From positions 17,867,428-17,931,427 of the forward strand of contig NC_084803.1 of NCBI RefSeq assembly GCF_963583255.1: a DNA stretch of 64,000 nt, given 5' to 3'. Within the stretch, counting starts at the first letter, position 1. Each line of letters opens with the position of its first letter. Shown in pieces: positions 10,562 through 23,000 of this stretch. Source of the DNA: Pyrus communis. Taxonomy: Eukaryota; Streptophyta; Magnoliopsida; Rosales; Rosaceae. The translations under genes were made by a program, and so were the position numbers. The notes beneath the pieces are model-generated. The model saw only the letters and a list, made by a program, of their open reading frames with translations, was not told where the DNA came from and searched no databases.

Positions 10562-13284
10562 TGTGAGAACCCGTCCCTAACTTGAGGATTTTATTAATTT
10601 TAAATGAGTGAATTGATGGAAATGCCTAGAGGTGAGATTGTTGACTTTTATTTACCGTCTCTTCGTGACGTGTACAGGCTACTATTTTATCGTATTCTCA
10701 AAGTACTCAATGATACGAACATGTAGGCTTAAATGGAACGTAATTTGGAGCTAAAAGGAATGAAGTTATGGGCGAAATATAAATTCATACTTATGAAATC
10801 ATAGTTAAGTCATTAAAAAAAATCTGAATGAGTCACCCAGACAGCCAACGGCTTTTCCAATTCAAACCACAAAGATTCTCAAAAACTATCATTCATAAAT
10901 ACACTAAAAACTAGGGCTAGAAGGACGCAGTTCGACCGAAGCCTACATAAGTAACCAAAGAAGAAGTGGCCCCCCATAACGGATTAACCAAGCAGAGCTA
11001 CCCTTGAGAAGGTAACCAAATAGGCAGTGACCCCCCATCACGGATTAACCAAGCAGAGTCACATCTACCAAACTATTAAGCAATGATCACCCATTGCGGA
11101 TTAACCAAGCGTGATCGCCCCTAAGTGTATATGGCCATAAGGATCGCCTATTGTGGATTAACCAAGCATGATCCATAAATAGTATGGTCCCCTATTGCGG
11201 ATTAACCAAGTAGGACCACCCCTAAAAAGATAACCAAGTAGGTAGTGACCCCCTATTGTGGATTAACCAAGTAGAGTCACACCTATGAAACTGTTAGGCA
11301 GTGATCACTCATCGCGAATTAACCAAGCATGATCACCCTTAAGTATGTATGGCCATACCTAAGATATAAGTATCACCCATCGCGGCGGATTAACCAAACA
11401 CGATCCATAAATAGTATGGTCCCCTATCACGGATTAACCAAATAGGACCATCCATGTACCACTACTACATGGTGCAAACTCACTGTCACCTAATCCCGTG
11501 ACACTAAGGTAACAGTCATCCACTAGCCCCCATGTTTAACAAACATTTCAAATATATCTTTCAAACACAGTTCATAAACATTTCAAATAGGCAAGTCACA
11601 TAACATATTATAAAGTAGATCGACGGCAAACTTTATAAAAACAATTATTTAACATAAAACATAATTTAAAAATCCATGCTGTATCCACAAAGTATACTAG
11701 CAGGGGAGATTTTTAGGGTAATAACTATATCACATATATTAAAGTTACTCACGGAGATAAGCTTGCAAAGCCTCAATGAGTCTCTAGTAATACTAATTTT
11801 AGTATTTCAAACGGTTTGAGACATGTTGACCAAAAGTCAACTCCTAGTCAACAATAGGATCCATAACCGTACGTAATTCAATCCAAAATATCCGCCCACG
11901 AATTTTTGATCCGTAACTTCCTAAGAGGCTCATTAATCTTTTAGAACAATATCCTAAAATTTCAGAATGATCCAATGGTCGGATCTCTATCAATCGCTAA
12001 AATTACGAGCCAGTCAACGTATGGTTTTACAAACTTAGAAATTCAATTCGGAAAGATCCGTACATTGGATTCCCAATCCATAAGTTTCCAAGGTCCTCAC
12101 ATATTCCGTACTATAACGCATTAAAGTTTGGTGATGATTGAACGGTCGGATCATCGATTCATATAATGATCAAGTGGCATGTCATAATGAAATTAGGTTC
12201 AAACAATCAAATTACATCAAGCAGATATCAAATCTAAAATCAGGATGTCTAATCTAACTTAAAAATGTATCGTCGGCCCATTAGCCACGCGTTGCCGCAT
12301 GCGGCAGTTTTTGGCGAATGGAAATCCAATTTTCTAACTCTAAAAATTATCAAATTTTACAGGCATGTAGATCTTAATGAGAAGAACAACTTTCATACTT
12401 GGGTCGAAATCCAATTCAATTGGGAAACACCTCAAATCACCATCGATTCGTCGAAAACCCAAAAATGGGTGCTCTCGATTCGACCTCAAAATGAGCTCCA
12501 ACACCTCCACCACTGCTTGGGTTTTGTTCATGAGGTTGAGGCAAGTCTATTGGCGGTAGTGGTTAACAGAGTTAGCTTCAAGTTTGGTGGATCGCCACCG
12601 TGGAACAACCACACCTACCGGTGCAGTTCTTCATGTTCTTCATGAAACTGAGCCAAATTTCATCAATTTTGGGGTGGAAAAGGAAGAGAGGAATGATGGG
12701 GAATGTTTTCCAGGTGGTGGCAAGCCTTGCATCGCCAGAAAAATGCCATAGTTGGCATTAGAATGTATGGAAGAACCAAGTTGGAAAACAGGTCAAAAGG
12801 ATGAACATATTCCCTCATTTTTTTCCCTTGTCTCCTTTCTCTCCTTTCCCCTTTCCGATTGGGCCTCCCTTTCCGTCACTCATTTCCCTCATTTCTCTCC
12901 TCATCTTTCCATCCTAGCTATACACGTGGCATCAGATCAATGCTCCAACAAATCTGGAGCCTTCCAGATTTATGGTCAAATGAACATTTTGCCCTCACTT
13001 CGTTTGTTTATAACTCTTTCGTTATAACTCCAAATTACATTTCGTTTACGCCCACGCATCTATATCAAGACGTACTATCAGAATATGTAAAGAAATAAAA
13101 AAAATATGAAAAGATCAAATATGTCCGTGAAGAATCCCATTTAATACAATAGGGACAATTTTGTCCTTTCACTTATCAAAAAAAAATACAAGCCGTAAAT
13201 ACAAACGCGTCGAAACTACGAATAAGAATATAAAATACGAAATAAGTAATTTTAAATAATTAAATCTAGGGATGGGATTTCACA
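10562..13284 (-). mobile_element. Element A: 2.7-kb non-coding element with long terminal inverted arms
   Basis: The left end reads TGTGAGAACCCGTCCCTA and the right end, reversed, TGTGAAATCCCATCCCTA. Further in, the arms still match: AGTAC and GTAATTTGGAG in the 10700-10770 interval pair with the 13010-13075 interval reversed. The interior has no recognisable gene. It contains a stem-loop array (10966-11503) and, on the minus strand, motifs such as GATCCGACCGTTCAATCA that I associate with abundant non-coding plant repeats. No clean 5- or 9-bp target duplication was found. It could be a long-TIR (MULE-like) element or a solo LTR whose TG/CA ends happen to be inverted. The class is therefore open. 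Confidence 0.6.
10966..11503 (+). repeat. Array of nine stem-loops with conserved loop and covarying stems
   Basis: Each unit has the conserved core GGATTAACCAAG (usually preceded by CCYATYGC) flanked by complementary arms. Arms: 10966-10970/10997-11001 (GTGGC/GCTAC, one G-T), 11027-11031/11058-11062 (GTGAC/GTCAC), 11085-11090/11111-11116 (GATCAC/GTGATC), 11141-11145/11170-11174 (GGATC/GATCC), 11185-11190/11213-11218 (TGGTCC/GGACCA), 11245-11249/11276-11280 (GTGAC/GTCAC), 11301-11307/11330-11336 (GTGATCA/TGATCAC), 11370-11374/11402-11406 (one mismatch), 11416-11422/11445-11451 (ATGGTCC/GGACCAT). Loops are mostly 20-27 nt. Two more hairpins follow: 11452-11458/11466-11472 and 11484-11489/11498-11503. 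The order of stem types repeats once (period about 218-230 bp). Confidence 0.88.
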
Positions 13285-14132
13285 AAATATGCTTTACTCA
13301 AGGGAGTCATAATCGTGGTTCCTCTTTCCATGTTCCTGTCATCCACCTCTTCTTGTATTTGTTTTGCCCATTCTTCGTGTCTTAGCTTCCTTTCTTCCGC
13401 GACAATGGCATTTTGCTCTGCCATTAATCGCAATGAGTAGGTCATTTCCTCTCGAAAGGCTAACTCCTCATTTTTCTTTAATTTTCTAGCCTTGTTTTGT
13501 CCATAGCCCTAGGTATGGAAGATTGACCCAGAGACATATTTTGTTCAATGACAAGAGATACTTCTTCATCCCCAACTATATCAGTAGAAACATTTTCAAT
13601 CATCGGCGTAGGACCAAATTTTTCTTGAGGTGGATCTTGAAATAACACCCACACTTTACAAATTTTCCAACAACCATGATGAGTAAAGGGTTTTTTCATG
13701 TCATCCATACATAATTGTTTCGCTTGGCGTTGCTAGAAAATATAATTACAAGACTTAAAGGAAATTAATTTATGAAATTAAATGTAATCTAATTAAATAT
13801 TTAAAAGAACTTGTGAAAACACTTACTTCGTCATATAGATTGGCTCCATTAGCATGTCTCCTTTCAGCCATTATCAAGGCTTGATGCCATTTGTTCAACC
13901 TTGGATGAAGTTGTTTTTTCCATCATGAAAAACAACTCTCGTGGTTTCTGGGGTTCCGTGGAGTGGTGCCTTCGTAGCACTTGTAGTACTTTTTGGACGT
14001 ATGAGCCCAAATGCCTTCACTTGTTTGAGAAATATCATTGATACTATCTTCCGAAATCCATCTATAAGCCTTGCAAAAAGTTTCATCTTCCTTTCGGGTC
14101 CAAGCCTTTCCTTTGGTTGAAGATGTGGCCAT
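13285..14132 (-). pseudogene. PIF/Harbinger ORF1, Myb/SANT-like (often annotated 'glutathione S-transferase T3-like')
   Basis: It starts MATSSTKGKAWTRKEDETFC, and continues with AYRWISEDS and SQTSEGIWAH, the SANT/trihelix-like DNA-binding fold found in ORF1 of PIF/Harbinger elements. In that family ORF1 partners with the DDE transposase. An in-frame TGA at about 13922 stands where the family has Arg (CGA to TGA). The frame then reads WKKQLHPRLNKWHQAL. An intron is placed at 13733-13826 (GTAAGT donor, CTAG acceptor), followed by MDDMKKPFTHHGCWKICKVW. A frameshift near 13505 moves the acidic/coiled C-terminal part into another frame, NKARKLKKNEELAFREEM, running to 13285 where element A begins. 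Expected length is about 270 residues. Not functional. Confidence 0.85.
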
Positions 14133-15844
14133 TTGAAAAAATATTGAAAATTCTAAATTTAGATTACTGGAAGAGGTAAGAGAGGGGTGTGTTTGAAAAA
14201 AGTGTTTGAGGTGAATAGAATGTGAAGAGTTGGAATAAAATGAGGTAAGAAGATAGTATGAAAGGGTGAAAATGATGTGAGAAATGATGTAGAAATGGCT
14301 TAGGTATTTATAAGAAACAAATTAGATTTTTTTAATTTCATCCTAAAAAAAAAATAAAAAATTCAACTGCTAGATGACGTCAGCTTGCCGTTGCTACTAA
14401 TGTCAGCTGGTCCGTTGGGTTTGACAGACTGGGCCCCAACAACAGGCTGATAGGTGGGCTCAAAATACCCAGCCGAATAGCCAAAAGGGTATAGATTGGT
14501 CTGATGGGTCCCACTTCTTTTTGGCCTAGCCCTCCATTGAAGTTGAGTTTTGTGGCAAATTGGCTAAAAATTGGCCTATGATCCTATAACCATCTCCATT
14601 GAAGATGGTCTAAGTTGCGTCTTGCTAAAAATCAATGATTTTGAACTGATTAACATCCCTAAAATTTCTGAATATGCATTAGGACTGGTTTGACTTGTGT
14701 ATATCCCTTTTGCTTTAGTTTATATGTATGCTTGGTACACCATTTGGGAGCAATTAACTGCCTTTTGCAAAAATCAATGTACAAAAGCCCAGTGCCTTTG
14801 CCATTACCAATTACCAAATATTTGAATGGTGGTAGAAAATTTAGCTAAAAATGTTGGGAATTTTCTATTCTCTCTGTCATACTATAAACCATTCTCTGTT
14901 AAGCAATAAACCACTATAACAAAACATAAGGATCCTTTGGGAGTTACTGTTTGTATTGACATGTAGAGGTTGCGGAGTGGTGTAGTGGTGCCTGTTAGTG
15001 GCCCAGTATTAGTGCACCTGAAAACTCTTACAACCAAAAACATTTTGAATCAGTTTAGTTTTGTTACATGTTATTGCATCAGGATCAAGTAGGCAAACTC
15101 CACCCCCATTAACCTTCTGGTGTTGGACCATCCACCTTATGAGAGAGATAAAGAGGGTGAGGGACAAAAACTAAGAGGTAGAAAGAGAGATGCCTTTTGC
15201 TGATTATGATTGGCATTCACTCCCTTGTCCAAATGTTTTTGGAAAGTTCTACTTTCTCTGTCCCACTAATGGGATTCTTCTTCACGTTCCCCAACCCAAA
15301 ACAAATTTATTTCAACCCAAAAAGATAAAAAATTGAAGCCTCTTTCCCTTTTCCCACTACTACACACAATTGGTTTTTCTCTCCCGCCAGAAATTCTTAA
15401 ATATGAATGTTTATGTCACGTTATTTTGTCTGCTAAAGACCCATTTTCTTCATGTGGATACATCAAAATGGGTGGATTATTGACGTGATAGGAGTGCTGT
15501 GCCCAATAATTTGTCCTCTCATACCCTCTCATAGCTAGGTAATTGTAGCTAAAGGACATTTAGTTTTTGCCAACTCAAGGCAACTCAGTGATCAGTCCCC
15601 ATTCGTGACAGAGATGGTGCTTCAGCATCAGCCTCAGATCAAGAAAGCGTGGATTCTTTCTTCACGTTTGGCTATGTGATTTGGGTACCACATCTAAGAA
15701 GTCCTTTTCTTGTTTCAGATTACTCATTTTTCTGTTAGTTTATAAGACCAAGCATAAAATCAAAGATATATATACTAAGAATTTCCCATGTGTATCATTG
15801 CATTATTCGTTCTTTAAATGCAGACCCCCATTTTGGTATCAATA

Positions 15845-15849
<5 letters not shown>

Positions 15850-15879
<30 letters not shown>
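15850..15879. repeat. (A)30 homopolymer
   Basis: Uninterrupted run of 30 adenines. No retroposed gene was recognised just upstream, so its origin is unclear. Confidence 0.9.
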
Positions 15880-15881
<2 letters not shown>

Positions 15882-18624
15882 GGAATTGAATCATTGTTGA
15901 ATGATTAACTGAACGAAAACAGACATTTCCCATCAGTCAAGAATTTGCCCGACATATATTTGTTTGATAAAAAACACCTGATGAAGTTGTATTTTTCTAT
16001 ATGTTCTGGATTTTATTTAACATTTTCATATTAAAAAATAGGAAAATATAGTGAAAGAAAACAAGAACAAGGCCACCCTGACTCGGAAGCTGCAGTTTCT
16101 CTCCTCCTAACTCTTTTGAATTTCAAATTTCACAATTCACACACACTTCTAATTTGTCTTGTTTTACCATTCAAGTTGCATTTCATTGCATGCTTGACAT
16201 CTTGGTTAGCGTATATTGCAGGTAACTGTTGTTTATGTCCCCTAATTATGTTGTTAAAATAAACTTAATTAGCTATAGGACAGACATTAGATTCATTAAA
16301 AATCCATGGCAAATTGTTTGTTTAACCTAATTCTTTGGAAAACTAACAACTTTCTGAGAGAAATCTCAGTAACATGGAACTCTGAACCCTACACTCTTTG
16401 GTCCTTGTAGTAAGGATGTCATTTTTCGTGGTCCACAAACTAAAGAATGTCATTTCTCAATGCAACTTATAAATCCAAATTTCCACGGAGGATGTCTGTC
16501 AGTTTTGATTTGAAAATTAAAGATTCTCCTACTCTTGAATTGAATGCACGTATTTTTTCTTGGTATTAATCTAATATTTTTGGCATTGAGAAACCATCCA
16601 ACTGACTTGCATAAACAGTTGATACTAAGATAAAATAGAAGTTTCATCTGTTTATTTATTGGAAACAAAAGCTTTAACTTGTACTAAAAATGGAGATTAA
16701 AATGGCAGATGGATCCAAAAGGAAATTAACCATATTTTCTGTCTCTACCCTCAATCCCCAATGAAGAATCCCCACGCAAAGATCATATTATTGAAAAGAC
16801 TCTGATGCTAAACAAACCAACCATAAGGCAGCTAAGAATAAAGAGATATGATTTGTGCATATTTGTGTTCCTTGATTTATTCAATTCAAATGCTAGAAAT
16901 AAACATATAAGCGGAGCGAAAGAAAATGAATGTGTAAAAGTTACTCTCCATAACACGAGAGTCCTTTTCATTTCAACTTATGCGTCTATTATTTTACCAA
17001 CAAAGGTCAATCATAGGAAGTGTTTTGTGGATTCAAACAAATGTTGGTCTAGCACACGCTAAACACCACAAATCAAAGCAACTACCAACCATAGATTGAT
17101 ACAAGTACATGGTGAAATGTTAGACCACATGGATAGTGAAAAAGAAATCAACATCCAAAATCTCAGAATCTCTTGAGAGCCTCCATTTAAATTTTCTAAA
17201 GGGATCCCAAATATCAGGACCAGCTTTAAGTACACATTCATAATTGCTAAGTGTACATTGACGATCGAAACAAGCACTTCAGAATGCTGATAACTTTGGA
17301 TTTTTCCTTCATTTTAAAATTTTTATTTTTCTTTTCACCTTTCCTATGTCTTGATTTTTGGCTTTTTGGACTAATGAAATCCATATATTCAGTCTGAAAT
17401 AAACAAGTCCTGATCCTAGCTAGGGTCTATAATATACTTTCTACACTCATGCAGGTGCCCTAAGCACCAAGTAAACAATTCACAGAATTTTTTTTACTAA
17501 AACAAACCTTCCTCTCACTTTCCTCTCACTTTTCTCTCACTTTTCTTTCATTGCTCAGACCAAATTAAAGAGTATCTCTCATTGCAGTGAAAAATGAAAC
17601 TTTTTCTTATTCTTTTTCCCAATTAGGTGAATATCATGACAAAAGGAGAGAGACTGGCCACCCCACCGCACAGGCCATTTCATCTTTTTCTTTTGTATTG
17701 GCATTGGAAAAATTGGAAAAGGTCAAGCCCTAATAATATTAAGCATTATTTTATGTGTGGATTCTGTGACAAACGTTAGTTTCCTTGACGCTGATGGACA
17801 GTTAGGGCATCCACCCGTTTTTTTCTCAAAAGAGAGTTTTTTTTTTTTTGGGGAAATTTCTCAAAAGAGATTTAGACAAAGAGAAAGCTCTCAAATCCTT
17901 CTTCCTTTTCCAGCATCCTATGTCTCCTTTATCCTTCACCTTTCATCCCTTTTGATGGAGGCTCCTCTTTAATTTGCTTTTCTTCTAAAACCAAAAAAAC
18001 TTGCCACCCAGTCGTTATTGGACACAACCCATTTTTGGCTTTTGCTCTCAATTGGCTTAGTTCACCTCGACTTACTCATTGGCCTTGTCAGCCATGGTAA
18101 AAATTCATTTCTCAAGCAATTCCCTAGTTGTATGTCTAAAATTCCAACTTGTGTGGACTTAGAACCACTGCAACCCTAAAACAACATGCAACTAACTTTT
18201 CTTGAAAACTTGGTTTATATTCACGAATCAACTTGTGTGCCATTTAACGAACTGGTATACATTATCATTCTTAAGAATAATGTTCCATCTTCGATACACA
18301 ATGTAAACAAATTAATGTTTCATTGAATGTAAGTGACAAAATATAACCATTTGATGTGACTTTAGCAATAGGAATGTAATTTTGAATATAACTCAAGGAT
18401 AAATGGTTTTCACCCATTCATCTTTTCATTCTCCATTATTTTTGTTATTTAATTCTCTTTTCCTTTATTCAATTTAACTACTTAGAGAGCGACGTGTCTA
18501 GGGGAAGAAAATAGAGTGGGAAAACCATTGCCTATAAAACTAAAAATTTAATTATGTGCCCGAAATTCTTTGTTTTGTTCCCCTTCTTCCCAATATCACA
18601 TGTATTTGAGAGTAAACCATGGAG

Positions 18625-18735
18625 ACGGAAAATTCGTATAACTCAAGTGATTAGAGTATTACACTCAAATTCTTAGGTCGATTTCTCCCTCTAATTATGG
18701 CTCATATCAACTAAGAAAAAGTAAAAAATTAGATG
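18625..18735 (+). mobile_element. Possible degenerate tRNA-derived SINE
   Basis: TAACTCAAGTGATTAGAGTA resembles a pol III box A, and AGGTCGATTTC about 35 bases later resembles box B. An A-rich stretch follows. No target duplication was identified, so this is tentative. Confidence 0.3.
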
Positions 18736-19599
18736 CTGGTATAATAAATAATTATGATTATTGTCATGTGTATTTTCCCTTTCTAATACATAGCAATGGT
18801 ATATATGCAATGGGTTGAGATCCTCGTTGGATCTATAAGTCCGAAGCCGATGGATCAGGAGTTCAGACCACTCATTTTAAATCTTGTGATTTCTATTAGT
18901 CCATCTTACTGACCCACCTTACATAAATTAAGAATCCGGATCTCTTTTTTCAATAGCCCGAATCTTCTGATTTTGTACTCCGAACACAAAGACTTGAAGA
19001 GAATCTCAATTAGAATGCATTGCTACATATGTAGGTCATACTAGAGTCTTAGGCCAGTGACCATAGATCAATAAGCATCGGACAAGGTGGAGGGACGGTC
19101 ACCAACTCCCACTTGCTTCACAACAAGAGAGGAGAATGTTGAAATTTTGATGATGTTATTTAACTTAAGTTTATGACACAAAAAAAAATTTAATTAAAAC
19201 TTCTTGTAAAGATATGTTGACACTAAAGAATATCTGAGTAAATTGATCCATAACTCATTACTTAATCACTCACAATCTCACTTAAAAATAAAAAAAAAAA
19301 CCGCTACATCGTTAAATTTTTTTTTTAGGGAAAATAAGTGACAAACAATTAATAAAATACAATAAATCAGCACGAACGCACGATATACATCCAGAGTCAG
19401 TCACAGCCACTATTTATCACCCTCCCATTTGTCCTCTGGCTGAGTGAAAGAGAAAGAAAGAAAATTGTCCCCTTTTGGAACCCTTTGACATTCAGGGGTC
19501 TTCCAATACCACCACAGGTCCATGCCAGCTTTTCTTCTCCCGCTAAACCCCCCACGACCTGGTTTTTCCTTCTTTTAACGTAAAGCCAAAGCTAAAGCC

Positions 19600-20034
19600 A
19601 GCTCCCCACCCCACACAAACCCCAACCACTTCCCCCCCCCCCCCCCAGCGGCAAAAAAGCTCAAAAAACAGTCATATCTTCACGGAGAAGCTCCCCGGTC
19701 AAAAGTGTCCTCTTTTCTGAGTCGTTTTTTGTGGGTTTTAGGCACCATTTCAGCTCTGCAATTTTCAGACTCTGATACGAGCAAGTGTAACTTTGTGGGT
19801 TTTTTTTTTTCTTTCCGGGAAGGTGAAAAATGCAAGTGAGAAAGTCAAAGTTTTGGACTTTGGAGTCTGATTAGAGGCGTTTGAGAAATTTGCCCTCACT
19901 TCTGGGTTCGTGGGTAAGTGGTAAATTTTATTTCCCGTGTTTTTCTGTGTTGGAATCTTTTTGTTTTTGCCTCAGTAAAATATTTACCGTTGTGTTTTGG
20001 ATGATTTTTGCAGAGATTAAGGCGGTTTGGAGGG
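19600..20034 (+). promoter_or_regulatory. 5' leader of the DUF547 gene, with an intron and a uORF
   Basis: The sequence before the start codon holds a likely non-coding first exon ending at 19913 (donor GTAAGT), an intron of about 100 bp, and an acceptor CAG at 20011-20013, followed by 21 leader bases. Leader features are (C)15 at 19632-19646, a T run near 19800-19810 and a 14-codon upstream ORF at 19830-19874. The transcription start cannot be fixed from sequence alone. Confidence 0.6.
19830..19874 (+). CDS. Upstream ORF (14 aa) in the DUF547 leader
   Basis: An ATG preceded by GTGAAAA opens 14 codons ending TAG within the leader exon, before the splice donor at 19914. If the transcript starts upstream, ribosomes would meet this ATG first, so it may lower translation of the main frame. 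The peptide is basic and not recognised. Confidence 0.35.
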   Translation: MQVRKSKFWTLESD

Positions 20035-23000
20035 ATGAGCGGTGGTGGAGGTAAAATGCTGGGATTAAGTGTGAAACAACACAAGCGTTCAAAAAGGTAG
20101 CTTTTTAAATTTTTTATTTAACAAACGATAGCATTGCCGAGTTAAATTGTTAAATGTTAATATCATTTGTTAAAAAAAATTGTTAAATGTTAGAGGGAAG
20201 TGGGATGGGTGGGGTCGAACCGCTTGGTGTACGGTGATTTCCGTCACTGCGGTAAAGCGTAATTACTAAGTATATTTTTCGGTGATAACTCATGAAATTT
20301 ATTTCTTTTGTTAGCTAGCAGTCACTGTTCTTACACTTTTGCGTTATTTTAGTATGTATACTTGTTGAAATTCTTGAACTGGAAGAATTTGTGGGGTGGA
20401 TTATTTGGGACAATGGGAATCTCAGCTTTCACAGCTGCAAAGAATTTTTCTTCAAGTGACAACACTGAATTTCTACTAACCTGCATTTATTGGATTCAGA
20501 CAAAAAACAAAACCTCCACTTTGGCCTGGTACAAATTTGCTGCTTAATTATTCTTCATGGATGGAAGCCTCAGTTATTTTTAATTGAGACTATTCAGAAC
20601 CCAATAGAGAGAAAAACTTGAGAGTTCTTTGATTCATTAAGACCCTTCGATTTCAGGTGCTTTTTGTTTGGAATTTCGGGTTTTATCCATGAAGGTTTTT
20701 TTTTTCATTTCTCTTCTGAAAATTTATAGCTTTTCCTCCCAAAGTCTTTGTATTTTCGTGAGCAGTTGAGGGTACTGAATTTGTTTTTTTCTCTTCTGTG
20801 CGAAAATTATATTTTCTAAATATTAATTTTGCTTTCTCTAAATCTTTCCCAACTTTGTTTTCCCCTTAAAGTTTGTAATCATGAGTAGTACAGGATTTTG
20901 AACCCGAAATTTTTTTGCTCCTCTTCCTTGAGAAGAATACGTTGAGGTTTTGCTTGTAAATGGACAAATCATATATGCAGTGGCCTACTTGTGGAATGAA
21001 AGACGGCAAATGCCCTCTTCTTCAATCAATATCAGTTAATTCATTTTGTTTACACTTATGCATTGCTAGCTTTCCTGAGAAGAAAAGAGTGGAGGAAGAT
21101 GATTTGGATAGTTCCGGTGAAGCATCAGACCTTGTAAAGCTGGTAGGATCACTACTGCATTTTACATGTTTGCCTATATTACTCCATAATCATAAAGAAG
21201 GTTAGATATTTTAGAACTAGTGATCTTAGTAGCTTATTGTTTGTTTGACTACCTATTACAATAAGTGCTAAATTAAAGATCTTAAGCTTAGTGCCAGGCT
21301 GCCAGCTTGAACATTACATATTGACCCCTCTAATTTTCCTTCTTTTCCAGATATTTAATCTTAACTACAAGTTCATATAATGTTAAATAAGTTATAGGGT
21401 TGTTATGTCTTTAAAAATTATACCTATTGCCATAGATGGGATATATTCTTTATTGAGGCAAGTTGAATAAACTGATAATTATTTTGATTATTCGCGCATT
21501 AAAATTCTGAACTCTGGCATCGAAAAATAATTTTTCATCTGACTTATGGATTGGATCTAAAACCAGGATATGGGACAATTCAAGGGCCATGTTACGACCA
21601 AGAAGAAACAATCTCCTACCGTGGAAGTACACAACTCTTTAAAGCAAGAGGTATACCAAATTGTATATCTTTATATTCAGGTTCGGGAGATTCTGGATTA
21701 TTATATCCAACCCATTATGCTCAAGCGTGCTCCAGCTTTAACTTTGCTTACTGATGTTAGTTGTTTTAAATATTTTGTACACAGATTCTACAGCTTGAGA
21801 AAAGATTACAAGATCAATTCGAGGTCCGTCATGCTTTAGAAAATGCATTGGGTTATAGGTCTTCCATCCATCATAATACAAATGCAAGTGTGATACCTAA
21901 GGTAGCTTTTCTGCCTTCATATTAAATTTTATTTTTATTTTTAATATATATGAATATTTAACAGGGATAATTACATACCTACATACATGCTCTATTTATG
22001 TCATATTCTGTTGCAAATTGCAATGTAAATTTTATCTGACATCTTAACACTGCTTTTACGTAACTCCAGCCAGCTACAGAATTGATTAAGGAGATTGCTG
22101 TGTTAGAATTAGAAGTTGCCCATTTGGAACAATATCTTCTCTCGTTGTATAGGAGAGCATTTGATGGGAAATTTTCCTCTGTTTCCCCATCTAAGAAGGA
22201 TGAACGACTAAAACCAACTCTAACAAGCCTAAGAAGCAGGTTCCTAGAAGTTTCTGAACCTGATATGCCATTGGAGAGGGAAAACTTGGCAGTTCAATCC
22301 AGTGGTCAGTCACTTGAAAATTCACAGAAGGAATTCAATGCAATTGGAGGAGAAGAGAAACTATTAGATTCCAGTGTTCACCGTTGCCACTCCTCACTTT
22401 CGCAACACTCTGCATTCTTAAGTAGAACTTCTCCAGAAGAGTCTTTGGCGAACACTTTGCGTTCCTGTCATTCTCAACCGTTGTCTATGATGGGGGTAAC
22501 TTCTATGCATTGTTTTAATAATTTTCTTGTTAAAGTTTGTTCCCTAAAAATGCTTGTTATTTTCTATCACCACACATCATGGCATAAGCTGCTTTACTTC
22601 ACCATTTTTAATGAAGAAGATCCTTATGCATGGTGATATTCTTGTAATAGTGACAATTATGGGAAACCTAACATTAGAGGGTTTAACTTCTTGTCGTGGT
22701 ATGTACGGATATTTGGAGGCTTTTTTCTGGATTATGACTTTCAATTGTTTTTCCAGTATGCTCAGAATACTTCATCAAATTTAATTAGTCTGGCAGACCA
22801 TCTTGGTACACGCATTGCTGATCATATTCCAGAGACACCTAACAGGCTTTCGGAGGACATGATCAAGTGCATGTCCACCATATATTGCAAGCTTTCGGAA
22901 TCACCCTTGTCACATAATGGCCTTTCATCTCCCAATTCATCTTTGTCATCAACAAGTGCATTTTCACCGCGAGATCAGAGTGACATGTGGAGTCCACGAT

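Larger units (their letters stand above)
14610..19600. other. Intergenic DNA, no gene seen
   Basis: Five kilobases without a supported gene; all ORFs are below 90 codons, mostly low-complexity or stop-rich. It contains a 30-base A run (15850-15879), a pyrimidine-rich TCTCACTTT repeat (about 17513-17550), and a possible degenerate SINE (18625-18735). The last few hundred bases are C-rich and T-rich and merge into the 5' leader of the DUF547 gene. Confidence 0.6.

Noticed and set aside
10966..11503. CRISPR-like array
   Set aside because: Eukaryotic context, no unique spacers, and the conserved core is the loop of a hairpin with variable arms, not a fixed repeat separating spacers.
12265..12645. 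126-codon ORF in element A
   Set aside because: No family resemblance, low-complexity ends, and it lies within a non-coding repeat; overlapping ORFs of similar length occur on the other strand.
10562..13284. Calling element A definitely a MULE or definitely a solo LTR
   Set aside because: Long inverted arms favour the first and TG/CA ends allow the second; no target duplication was found to decide.
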